Below are positions 26,376 to 35,700 of a stretch of DNA of 64,000 nt, piece by piece. The stretch is from Pseudomonadota bacterium (lineage in GTDB: Bacteria; Pseudomonadota; Gammaproteobacteria; Xanthomonadales; Ahniellaceae): NCBI GenBank assembly GCA_022843465.1, contig JALHNO010000002.1:357348-421347 (forward strand), written 5' to 3'. The first letter of the stretch is position 1; the number at the start of each line of letters is the position of its first letter. The position numbers were made by a program, and so were the translations under genes. Under the pieces are notes generated by a model, which was not told the DNA's origin, made no database searches, and saw only the letters and a program-made list of their open reading frames with translations.

Positions 26376-27089
26376 TCAGTCCGCTGCTCCCCGGCTGCCA
26401 TTCTCGATGCCGCGCACAAAGCTCGCGACCGCCGCAGCGGTCGCTATCGGTGAAATCTGCAGCAGGGCATGTGGCCCGCGGATTCTGACCAGGCGCAGGT
26501 GCGGACAAACGGCCCGCGCAATCTGTGCTGCGCCTGCCGGCACCAGAAGGTCGGCATCGGCCTGCAGATACAGCACCGGAACCCTGATCGAGCGCAGTGC
26601 CGCACGGGCGTCGGCGCTGACGATCGAGCGCAGCCGCTGGCGGAGCACGGCTGGCGATACTCTGCGGACTACGGTGATCAACTGGTCACGTAGCTCCGTT
26701 GTGGGCGAGCGGCCTAGCAGCAACCTGGCGGCGATTCCCATTGGCACTGGCAGGGATGTCAGCAGCGCAATCAGGGGTGTCAGAATCGCAAGCAGCGGCC
26801 TTGGATTGCGGATGAAGCTGCAGCACAGCACCAGACCGCAGACGCGATCGGGCAGGCGGGCTGCGACCGCAGTGGCGATCGGTCCAGAGAACGACTCGCC
26901 GAGCAGGACGATGGTGCCGCTGCCTGGCAGCTGGCGGATGACCAGGTTTTCCAGTTCGTTGTAATCAAGCGGCAGACGGTTCGGGTACTCCATGGTGGCG
27001 ACGGACAGTTCGCGCGGGAGCTCCTGGCGGAACGCCTCGAACAGCAGTCCGCTGCCGTCAAGTCCGGGCAACAGCACGAGGTGCATCAT
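26376..27089 (-). CDS. Alpha/beta hydrolase
   Basis: A 237-residue hydrolase with the early motif [12 protein letters not shown], nucleophile elbow [10 protein letters not shown] (serine near 75), the acid residue in [10 protein letters not shown] (about 174-183) and the catalytic histidine in RGPHALLQ (about 211). No signal peptide is present. The small size and the GPH ALL pattern place it among BioH/MenH-like hydrolases of unknown substrate; this specific group is usually annotated only as alpha/beta hydrolase. It starts 97 bp downstream of the small tyrosine phosphatase and could be the last gene of that operon. Confidence 0.82.
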   Translation of the reverse strand: MMHLVLLPGLDGSGLLFEAFRQELPRELSVATMEYPNRLPLDYNELENLVIRQLPGSGTIVLLGESFSGPIATAVAARLPDRVCGLVLCCSFIRNPRPLLAILTPLIALLTSLPVPMGIAARLLLGRSPTTELRDQLITVVRRVSPAVLRQRLRSIVSADARAALRSIRVPVLYLQADADLLVPAGAAQIARAVCPHLRLVRIRGPHALLQISPIATAAAVASFVRGIENGSRGAAD

Positions 27090-27186
27090 GACGGCGCGTT
27101 GTTCTCAGGGCGTCCGATCTTCAGGTGCGGGCCGTCGTTGTCTTGTTTCCAAGCGCCACTGGTTCTGGTCGCGGGTTGTTCCATCG

Positions 27187-27513
27187 TCAGGCCTGCAGAT
27201 GAGGCGACACTTTGCGCCGGAGCAGCTCGATCAACTCGGGCGCCATGTAGGCATAGTCGTCGGGTATGCCCAGGCAGATCACGCGCGCGCCATCGAGCGC
27301 GCTGCGGAACCTGCCCGATAGCTTGCGTCGATGCGCCGGCTCCATCACGAAGACGAGGTCGGCCCAGCGCAGCAGATCGGGCGTCAACGGATTCTCGGCG
27401 TCATGATTGAGTCCAGCCGAACTGGTTTCGATGCCGGGCCAATCGGCGAATACCTGTTCAGCGGTCGGGCTGCGCAGGCGGTTCTGGCTGCAGACGAACA
27501 GCACGCGTTTCAT
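27187..27513 (-). CDS. Small low-molecular-weight protein tyrosine phosphatase-like protein
   Basis: A 108-residue protein beginning MKRVLFVCSQNRLRSPTAEQVF: a P-loop C8-x5-R14-S that fits the phosphatase signature, in the variant CSQNRLRS seen in the short COG4551-type family rather than the classical CLGNICRS. Downstream motifs LTPDLLRWADLVFVME and IPDDYAYM resemble the family; the usual DPY acid loop is replaced by PDDY. It overlaps the kinase gene start-to-stop (ATGA), suggesting coupled synthesis of a kinase and an opposing or modulating phosphatase. Activity on phosphotyrosine is inferred only. Confidence 0.83.
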   Translation of the reverse strand: MKRVLFVCSQNRLRSPTAEQVFADWPGIETSSAGLNHDAENPLTPDLLRWADLVFVMEPAHRRKLSGRFRSALDGARVICLGIPDDYAYMAPELIELLRRKVSPHLQA

Positions 27514-30113
27514 TCTGCGGACTCCGCGCGCTCGGCAAAACCGCGCAGAACGGCGTCGGGGTCGGCGATCTCGGCACGCATGTCCGCGAGCGCGCGTGGG
27601 AGATGGGCGAAGGCCCGGTTGGCGCCCTCCAATGCCTGCTGCCAGACCGCTTGTGCACTGGACTTGTCGCCGAGGGCATGGTGCGCCAGTCCGATCTGAT
27701 AGAGCGAATTGACGATGTCTGGATGATCAGCGGGCAACTTGCTGCGGAACACGCCGAGCGCCCCTTCGGCGATCCGCAGCGCCTCTGCATGACGACCCAG
27801 GGCGAGCAGGACGCCGACGGACTGTTTGCGCACCTGGGCGACCCGCAATTCGTTCTCGGGCAATCCCAGCTCAACGATCGGCAGTGCGCGCTGCAGTTCA
27901 CCCAGCGCGCTGGCGTAGCGGCCGCGATCGTTCAGCGATCTGGCGAGGTTGCAGATCGGCCAGGTGATCGAGGGATGCGTGGGTCCCAGCGCAGCGCGGT
28001 AGGCGCGCTCTGAATCGGCATAGAGCCGCGCAGCCTGATCATGGTCTCCGCGCCGGCGGTGCAGCTCACCGAGCGTATTGGCCGTGCTCGCGTAGGCTGC
28101 GCTGTCGGCGCCACGCAAATGCCGCCATTGCCGCAATGCCTGTTCGAGCAGAGGCTGGGCGCCGTCGAAATCATCGAACTTGGTCACCAGCAGTGCGCCC
28201 AGATTGGTACGCAGCGCAACCGTTCGGTAGTGATCATCACCAAGCACGGCGGAGAAGCCGGCGAGTGCGTTCTGGTACTCCAGCCTGGCGACTTCGAATG
28301 CGCCGGTTTCGTCCGCGAGATCGGCGGCCGCAGCATGGATGCCGGCTGTGAGCTCGGCATCGGCAACGGATAATCCGTCGGCAAGGCTGCGCGCCGCCGC
28401 GAGCGCGGCGCCGGCCTGATCGAAACGGCCCATCTCAAAACTGGCGCGACAGCGCAGCAGGGCGATGCGCGCACGCTGGCTGTCAGCCACGGCGCCGATC
28501 GGCATCAGCACGCGCTCGGACTCGGCGAGGTACTCCAGCGCCAGCGTCTGGTTCGCCTGACGCGATGCGGCCTGGGCCAGCAACTGCAGGACCTCGGCGG
28601 TTTCCTGGGGAAGGCTGGCTGCGTGATCGCGCAGGATGGCTGCGGCCGGTTCCAGGGCGGCCTGTGCGCGCGCGTAATCGCCCATCGCGATGTAGACCTC
28701 GCCGGTGACCACCTGCAGGCGCGCGCGCTGCAGGGGCTGATCGGCAAGCGATGTCTGCAACTGCTCGGTGCCGCGGTCGAGAATCTGATTGGCGGTCAGG
28801 CGATCGCCGCGGTTCACGCCAGGATCGGAGACCTGGAACAGGCCGACCAGAAATCCGGCCACGGCATTCGCGCGTTGTGATTCGAGCAGGGCGAGCCTGG
28901 CCTGCGCCTGGGCGCGGGCGGCCCAGTGCAGGCTGATCGCGGTCGCCGCGAGCAGAACCAGCAGCAGGCTGGCGGCCATGGCGACGCCGGCGGGATGACG
29001 GCGCACGAACTTGGCGATCCGGTAGCCGCGACCACCACCGGCGCTGATCGGATTGCCGGATCGGATGGCCTGCACATCGGCGGCGAGTTCCAGGGCGCTG
29101 CGGTAACGATCACGCGGGTCCTTCTCCATCGCGCGCGCGATCACCCGATCGAGATCGCGATCCCAGACGGTATCGGCACGGCAGCTGGTCAGGCTGCGCG
29201 GGGCGTCACTGAGTACCGACTTGACCAGCGATTCGCTGGCGCTGGCCGAGTAGGGTGATTGTCCCGTCAGCAGATTGAACAGCAGGGCGCCGAGCGCGTA
29301 GACGTCGGTCGCGGTGGATACCGGCTGGCGCAGCACCTGCTCCGGCGCGGCATAGGCCAGGGTGTACAGACCCCCGTGCGTACGCGTTGCACTGGTGTCC
29401 TCATCCAGCAGTTTGGCGATGCCAAAGTCGAGCAGCTTGATCGTGTTGGCTGGGGTCACCAGCACATTGGATGGCTTGAGATCGCGATGGATGACCAACT
29501 GCTGGTGGGCATAGCCGACCGCCTCGCAGATGTCGACGAACACCTGCAGGCGCTGATCGAGATCGGGTCGCAGGCGCTGGCACCAGAGGTCCAGTGACTC
29601 ACCCTCGACGCGTTCGAGTACCAGAACGGTGCCGGCCTGAGGAATCTGCAGCGCTCCGATGAAGCGGGCAATACGCGGGTCGTCAAGGCGCTGCAGCGCA
29701 CGCTGCTCGTTGCCGGAGAATTGCGCGAAGCTGGCAGGTTCCAGACCCTGGCGCAGCATCTTGAGGGCAACTGGCGACGCGTCGGCAACGCCGCGTGCGG
29801 CGTAGACCTCGGCCATGCCACCGCCCCCCAGATAGCCCTCGATGCAGTAGTCGCCGATGCGGTCGCCGATCTGCCAGCGCAGCATCGAAAGCGAGTCCTT
29901 TCCAGCGCGGCGGTCGGCGGGCAACAGGCGTGGATCATCGGCGTCGAGCGTGCTGAGCAGAACTTCCAGATCGCGACGATCCTCGGGCGTCAGCTGACGG
30001 TCGTCGAGTGCGCTGGCCCGTTGTCCCGGTTCGAGTTCGGAGAGTTCGGCGAGCACATCCTTGAGTCGCAGCCAGCGCGCGGCATCAATGCGTGCCGGAC
30101 CCGGGTCACTCAC
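27510..30113 (-). CDS. Membrane-anchored Ser/Thr protein kinase with periplasmic or cytoplasmic TPR domain
   Basis: An 867-residue Hanks-type kinase. After an 88-residue helical N-terminus comes the kinase domain (about 88-350): glycine-rich loop GYLGGGGMAEVY (93-104), lysine in VALK (118), HRDLKPSN (209-216), DFG (229-231) and APE (256-258). A single transmembrane helix spans about 376-397, and residues 400-867 are TPR repeats, so the TPR part should be outside the cytoplasm. All catalytic residues are present. The GTG start overlaps the ECF sigma stop (GTGA). This sigma-kinase pair with TPR domain is a recurring layout in Lysobacterales and planctomycetes; the kinase probably controls the sigma factor or shares its signal. 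Confidence 0.93.
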   Translation of the reverse strand: MSDPGPARIDAARWLRLKDVLAELSELEPGQRASALDDRQLTPEDRRDLEVLLSTLDADDPRLLPADRRAGKDSLSMLRWQIGDRIGDYCIEGYLGGGGMAEVYAARGVADASPVALKMLRQGLEPASFAQFSGNEQRALQRLDDPRIARFIGALQIPQAGTVLVLERVEGESLDLWCQRLRPDLDQRLQVFVDICEAVGYAHQQLVIHRDLKPSNVLVTPANTIKLLDFGIAKLLDEDTSATRTHGGLYTLAYAAPEQVLRQPVSTATDVYALGALLFNLLTGQSPYSASASESLVKSVLSDAPRSLTSCRADTVWDRDLDRVIARAMEKDPRDRYRSALELAADVQAIRSGNPISAGGGRGYRIAKFVRRHPAGVAMAASLLLVLLAATAISLHWAARAQAQARLALLESQRANAVAGFLVGLFQVSDPGVNRGDRLTANQILDRGTEQLQTSLADQPLQRARLQVVTGEVYIAMGDYARAQAALEPAAAILRDHAASLPQETAEVLQLLAQAASRQANQTLALEYLAESERVLMPIGAVADSQRARIALLRCRASFEMGRFDQAGAALAAARSLADGLSVADAELTAGIHAAAADLADETGAFEVARLEYQNALAGFSAVLGDDHYRTVALRTNLGALLVTKFDDFDGAQPLLEQALRQWRHLRGADSAAYASTANTLGELHRRRGDHDQAARLYADSERAYRAALGPTHPSITWPICNLARSLNDRGRYASALGELQRALPIVELGLPENELRVAQVRKQSVGVLLALGRHAEALRIAEGALGVFRSKLPADHPDIVNSLYQIGLAHHALGDKSSAQAVWQQALEGANRAFAHLPRALADMRAEIADPDAVLRGFAERAESAE

Positions 30114-30673
30114 GGCAGTGCCTGCAACAGGAAGGCGCGCGCGCTGATCCAGTCGCGTCGCACGGTCTTGTCGCTGAGGGCCAGCAACTCTGCGATCTCC
30201 ATGAAGTTCAACCCGGCAAAGAAATGCAGCTCGACCACGCGGGCAGCGCGCTCGTCGACGGCGGCAAGCTCGACCAGTGCCTTGTCGAGATCGAGATAGT
30301 TGATCCCGCGCTGGGTTTCGTCCAGCAGGTTCTCGTCCAGTTCGATGCGCTGCAGCGATCCGCCATGTTTCTCGCTGGCGCGCAGACGTTGGCGATCAAT
30401 CAGCAGGGTACGCATGGCGCGCGCTGACAGCGCAAAGAAGTGCGCGCGGTCGTTGAGCGCGAGTGTGCTGCCGGAACTGAGCCGGATATAGATCTCGTTG
30501 ACCAGGGCAGTCGGGGTCAGCGTGGCATGGTCGCCGCGTGCATTCAGTTGCTGCGCGGCGCGGCGGCGGAGTTCGTCGTAGACCAGGGTGAACGCGCGTT
30601 CGCCGGCTTCGCGGTCGCCGCCGAGCCCAAGGTTCAGCAATTCGGTCAGATTCGACGCCGTGTTCGTATGCAT
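30110..30673 (-). CDS. ECF-type RNA polymerase sigma factor (kinase-linked group)
   Basis: A 187-residue ECF sigma factor. Region 2 spans about 20-95 (VYDELRRRAAQQLN; DRAHFFALSARAMRTLLIDRQR) and region 4 about 130-185 with the helix-turn-helix in FAGLNFMEIAELLALSDKTVRRDW. The motif set HATLTPTALVNEIYIRL is characteristic of the ECF-like sigma proteins that are encoded beside Ser/Thr kinases rather than anti-sigma factors; indeed no anti-sigma gene is present. Start at 30673 is chosen by family length. It is divergent from the secreted-protein operon beginning at 30935, which is a plausible target. Confidence 0.92.
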   Translation of the reverse strand: MHTNTASNLTELLNLGLGGDREAGERAFTLVYDELRRRAAQQLNARGDHATLTPTALVNEIYIRLSSGSTLALNDRAHFFALSARAMRTLLIDRQRLRASEKHGGSLQRIELDENLLDETQRGINYLDLDKALVELAAVDERAARVVELHFFAGLNFMEIAELLALSDKTVRRDWISARAFLLQALP

Positions 30674-30934
30674 CCGGTGCTGCCCCTGCGGATCGGATCG
30701 GACGCAGCGGGACTGCTCCCATGGTGCCAAACGGTGACCCTGCGCGTGCCGGCGGAATATATCAGAGCCTCAAGTCGCCACCGCTGGCGCGCCGATGGAC
30801 GCGGCGTCGCCAGGGTCGAACGGACGAATCCGCCGATCAGGGGGCGCCAGATCCGCGCAATGTCCAGTCCGGCCGCTCCTTCTCGATCCAGTCAGCAACC
30901 CGGATCGCCCGGATGCTCAAGGAACCCGCAGTCC

Positions 30935-31255
30935 ATGTACGCCCTCCCTGCCTTGCTTTGCACACTCCTGCCGCTATCCAGCTCTGCCGGGTCGGCGCCC
31001 GCACACGCCAACGAGCCCGCTGTGGGCCAGAATGCCGCGGCGCTGGCAATCGGAGGGGGCGGGCGCTACAGCCTGCGGACGCAATTGCACGCCGCGCCGC
31101 ATGGATTGACCGCGGCCCGCTACAGCCTGCAGGCCCGCGTCGAACCCGCCGGACCGCGACTGCTGCTGGCAGCCGCCTGCAGCGATGGCGATGACCTGTT
31201 TGCCAATGGATTTGAAACGGTGGTGGTGCGGGCAAGCGGGAGTGCACTGCGATGA
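30935..31255 (+). CDS. Small exported protein with FANGFE motif
   Basis: I recognise no family. The 106-residue product has a signal peptide (residues 1-25, ending APAHA), then a glycine- and arginine-containing segment and, near the end, CSDGDDLFANGFE followed by 13 residues. The DxLFxxGFE pattern is the same as at the very C-terminus of the M36-type protease two genes downstream. Start at 30935 gives a clean signal peptide with AAGGA 11 bases upstream; an in-frame ATG at 30860 is an alternative. The stop overlaps the next start (ATGA). It is the first gene of a three-gene exported-protein operon. Confidence 0.65.
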   Translation: MYALPALLCTLLPLSSSAGSAPAHANEPAVGQNAAALAIGGGGRYSLRTQLHAAPHGLTAARYSLQARVEPAGPRLLLAAACSDGDDLFANGFETVVVRASGSALR

Positions 31256-32778
31256 AACCGATCAGGACATCACGCCTGCTGAACCTGCTCATGCTCTTGT
31301 TGACGGTTGTGGTACAGAACGTGCATGCAAGGCAGATGAATTATCGCGGCAGTCTGATCGATCAGGGCGTCCCCGCCGAAGGCGACTATGACTTCCGGTT
31401 CACACTGCGGGCGGCCGGTGAACCGCAACCGCGCGTCGGGCCGATCACGGTTTTTGGTGTCGAGGTACGTGGTGGCCAGTTTGCCACCGGATTGGACTTT
31501 GGTATCGATCCAGCTGCCGAGCCCGGCTTGCAACTGCACACCGAAGTCGGTCGCGACGGCCGCTTTGAAGTCGCCGGCAGTCCGCAGGCATTCGAAGCGG
31601 AAGGTGTGGCGCCCGGTGCCTGCTGGAGCACGCAAGGCAATGCCGGCACCAGTGACGCGACCGATTTTCTTGGCACCACCGATGCCCAGGCATTGCATCT
31701 GCGTGTCGACAATCAGGACTTTGGCGCGTTCAGGCATTCCGGATTCGGGTTCAATATCCGGCTCGGCAGCGTACTCAATTCCTGGTCACAAGCGACCGAA
31801 TCCTCGGTTGTGCTCGGAGGCGGTACCCAGCCGAACACAGGGAATGGCGCCATCGGCACCCATGCTGCAGTGCTTGGTGGCTACGCCAATGTTGCCGAGA
31901 GCGGCGGCACCGTCGCCGGTGGCCACAATAATCACGCGGCTCAAAACGCGTTTGCCGCCGGGAGTTTCATTTGCGCCGGCGGCTACGATTCCGTTGGGCT
32001 TGGCCGCAATGTGCGCATCCGGCGATCGTTGACGCCGGGCGCCACGCCGAGCACCGATCCCTGTGATGGCCAGCCCAGTTCGGGGGACGCAGACGGAGAC
32101 AATGGCACCTTTGCCTGGGCGGATGATCAGCCTGTGTCGTTCGAGTCGACCGGCGCACGCCAGTTCCTGGTGCGCGCCGGTGGCGGTGTCATGCTCAACA
32201 GCAATGCGCTCGTGCAGAGCACGGATGATCTCGTGCTCAAGGCGCGCGCTGGTGGCGACGTCAACAGCGATTTTCGGCTGGTTTCCGCCAACGGAAAGAC
32301 CGCCGTGGTGTACCTGCGTGACAGCGACGGTGCATGGCGTTTCGCTGCACCCAATCTGACCGGGCCGGATTTCTTGACCTTCACCAATAACGCCCGGCTG
32401 ACTGCTGGCGGCGCCTGGACCAACGCATCCAGTCGCGCATTGAAGCAGGGCTTTGTGGCGATCGATCCCGGCGCGGTGCTGGATCGGGTGCTGCAACTGC
32501 CGATCAGTACCTGGCAGTACCGAAATTCCAGCGAGGGCGTGCACATGGGGCCAGTCGCGGAAGACTTCCATGCTGCCTTCGGGCTCGGCAGTTCCAGCGC
32601 GTCGATCAGCACCGTGGATGCCGATGGCGTCACGATTGCGGCGATCCAGGGTCTGCACCAGCAGTTGCGCAAGGCCGAGCGCACGCTGAGTGCCGACAAT
32701 GCCGAACTGCGCCGACAGAACCAGGAACTGCGCGAGCGGATGGCCGCGCTGGAAGACCGCCTCGGGATCGCGCCATGA
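31252..32778 (+). CDS. Exported fibre-like protein with YadA-like head repeats and S74 intramolecular chaperone domain
   Basis: A 508-residue protein. A signal peptide (1-26, ending NVHA) is followed by a beta-rich N-terminal domain (about 27-150), a stretch of short glycine/alanine repeats reminiscent of YadA-type trimeric adhesin heads (about 205-245: GGYANVAESG, AGGHNNHAAQNAFAAGSF), and a C-terminal domain from about 391 that matches the S74 tail-fibre chaperone: SSRALKQGF, the conserved WQYRN...HMGPVAEDF, and a final coiled coil (about 478-505). S74 domains trimerise the fibre and then cleave themselves off at a serine, here probably S392/S393. Overlaps both neighbours by ATGA. A surface fibre or adhesin is the best guess; no outer-membrane anchor domain is seen. 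Confidence 0.82.
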   Translation: MKPIRTSRLLNLLMLLLTVVVQNVHARQMNYRGSLIDQGVPAEGDYDFRFTLRAAGEPQPRVGPITVFGVEVRGGQFATGLDFGIDPAAEPGLQLHTEVGRDGRFEVAGSPQAFEAEGVAPGACWSTQGNAGTSDATDFLGTTDAQALHLRVDNQDFGAFRHSGFGFNIRLGSVLNSWSQATESSVVLGGGTQPNTGNGAIGTHAAVLGGYANVAESGGTVAGGHNNHAAQNAFAAGSFICAGGYDSVGLGRNVRIRRSLTPGATPSTDPCDGQPSSGDADGDNGTFAWADDQPVSFESTGARQFLVRAGGGVMLNSNALVQSTDDLVLKARAGGDVNSDFRLVSANGKTAVVYLRDSDGAWRFAAPNLTGPDFLTFTNNARLTAGGAWTNASSRALKQGFVAIDPGAVLDRVLQLPISTWQYRNSSEGVHMGPVAEDFHAAFGLGSSSASISTVDADGVTIAAIQGLHQQLRKAERTLSADNAELRRQNQELRERMAALEDRLGIAP

Positions 32779-35700
32779 GCGAGTGGCGGCGGGTCCCAGG
32801 TGCCTTGTGCGCACTCGGCGCGCAGTCGCGGGAAAGCGACCGTGCTGTCAGCGGCCCCGAGCCCAGGCATCGCCGCGCCTCCGCTGTGCCGCGATGGATC
32901 GCCCCCTTGCTGCTGTCGACCGCGACCGCGCTGGCAGCGGCCGAGCCAGAGGCTGCCGCGCTGCCGAGCTTGCAGGACGGCAGCATCGATGTCCGCATCA
33001 ATGCCCGCGAGCATCTGCGCTGGCAGGATGCCAGTGATGCTGAAGTCCACCTGCGCCTCGGCAAGAGCAGGCGCAGCATCGAGCTGGCCATCGACGGCCT
33101 GCTGCGACAGCGACCCGAGCTTGAGCTGCGGCGCTCGGCGGCAACCGGCGTGGTCGATGTCTTGTACAGCCGGGCCGGCGCACTGAGCCGGGTGGCGCCA
33201 ACGCAGTCGAGTGAGCGGATTGCCCGGGCGTTCCTGGCTGAGCACCGCGACATCTACGGGCTCTCTGCCGAAGCGGTGGACCAACTCGTGGTGCTCGGCG
33301 ATAGCCCCGGCGGCGGCAGCGGACTGCGCATGCTGCGCCTTGAGCAACGGGTCGCTGGACTGCCGGTATTCGAAAGTGAAACCCGGGTACTGATCGACCG
33401 CGACGGCCGCGTCTGGCGCGTGCTCGGCGCGTTCGTGTCGAGCGCGGCCGCCGAAGCTGCAATGATTGATAAGTCCAGTCTGATGTCGCCGGCGGACGCG
33501 CTCAGCCATCTGCTCGGCTGGTCCGGCCATGCCATGCGCGCCGACGAAGTCCGGGCCAAACAGGCCGCCGCGCGTCAGTACCTGCTGACTGCACCGGCAC
33601 CAGTGGCTGGTGAGGCGTCGGCGCGTCTCGTGCTGTTTCCGCTGGCATCGGGCGCGTTGATTCCGGCATGGTCGCTGACGGTATTTACCGAGGCTTCGGA
33701 GGACTGGTATGCCCTGGTGGACGCGCGCAATGGCAGCCTGCTCTGGCGCCGGAACCTGCGCGACTATGCGTCCAGCCAGCAGGCACGCTTCGCGGTCTAC
33801 GTACAGGCCGATGGCAGCACGCCCGCCGACAGTCCGGCGCCGAAATCGCCCAGTCCGGTCCTGCCCGGAGGCGGGTCACAGTTTCCGTCGATTGCACGCA
33901 GCACGGTCAATATGCTGGACGCGCAGACTCTGGCGGCGAGCCCGAACGGATGGATCGACGACTGCCCAAGCGCGGCCAATGGCTGCGACAGTACGCGCGG
34001 CAACAATGTCGAGGCCTGTCTTGATCGCGACGCGACCAGCAACCTCTGTGACACTGGTGCGCTCGACGCTGATGGCCGCGCCTTGGGCAATCCCGATTCG
34101 GCCGCACGCAACCGCGACTTCCTCGGCAGCGCGCCGCGTGATTTCGAGTTCACGCCGGCGCCTGCGGGTGGCAACCCGGATGCCGGTGACAATCCGCTCA
34201 ATGCCGATGCCCAGCGTGGCGCGCTGGTGCAGGCCTTCTACACGATCAACTGGTTTCACGACCGCATGCTGCGACTGGGCTTCGACGAGGCCTCCGGAAA
34301 CTTCCAGCAGATCAATCTGCTCGGCCAGGGTGGGCTCGGCGGCGATCGCATCGCTGCGGACATCCAGAACACCGGGCTGAACACAGCGAGCTTTTCGACG
34401 CCCGCGGACGGCGCCGGTCCTGGCCGCCTGGAACTGTCGATTTTTTCAGGGCCGACGCCCGATCGCGACAGCGCACTCGATGCCGGCATCGTGATCCACG
34501 AACTCAGTCATGGCATGAGCCATCGCCTGATCGGCAACAGTCAGGGCCTGCTCTGGGATGTCGCGCGCAGCATGGGTGAGGGCTGGAGCGATTTCTTCGC
34601 GCTTGCCCTGCTCAACAACAGCAATGCCGACGATCCGCTCGGGCGCTATCCGTTTGCGCCCTGGGTGTCCTACCGGCTCAGTGCGATGACGGACAACTAT
34701 CTGTATGGGTTTCGGAGATTTCCGTATGCCATCGAGGCCGGCTTCAATCCGCTCAGCTTTTCCGATGTCGATGCGGTGACGGCCGACGAATCCGGCGGCA
34801 TCGCGGCGAGCCCGCTCAATCTTGGCGCCAATGGCGCACTCGAGGTGCACAATGCCGGGTCGATCTGGGCGCAGGCCCTTTGGCGAATTCGCGCCGGCAT
34901 CATTGCCAATTCGGCCGGCGATGTGCCCGCCGGTAACGAAGTCATGCTGCAGCTGGTGGTCGATGCGATGAAGCTGACGCCGGCGCATCCCAGCCTGATC
35001 GATGGCCGCGATGCCCTGATCGCCGCCGACTGCGCAACCAATGCCTGCGCCAATGAGCGCGAGATCTGGGAGGGTTTTGCTGCCATGGAACTCGGCTATC
35101 GCGCGCTGGCCCCGCTTGCCGTCGGCGGCCGGTTTGCGCGCGCCCACATGGGTATCGGCATCAGCCGCGAATTGCCCCACCTTGATGTGCTGAATGTCGA
35201 CAGCGATGTCGTGGTGACCGATACGGGTACTGGCAATGGCAATGGCGTGCTCGATCCCGGTGAGTCGGTGCAGTTGGTGGTCACCATCAGCAACCCGTTG
35301 CGGCTGGCAGATCTGGATGCGATGGCGGTGTTTGCGACGCTGTCGACCGCTTCGCCGCATGTGCAGATCAGCGATGGCGAAGCGTTTTATGGTGTCATCG
35401 CCGCCCAGGCTGCGGCCAGCAATGCCGCCGCGCCATTCCTGCTCAGTATCGACCCGGCCGCGCCCTGTGGCAGCAGGATCGAGTTCGACCTGCAGACCGC
35501 ATCGACCCTGGGTACCCGGACCGCGAAATTTTCGCTGCGCATCGGCAGTCGCGGCGGAGTCGGCGCGCCCGTTGTGTTCACCCAGACGCCTGCCCTGATG
35601 ATTCCGGTCAGCAGCGTGGACGGCGTTGCGGCCACCATGAATATCGCCGACGACCACGAGATTGCCGATCTCGACCTGCGCATCGACCAGCTCAGCCATC

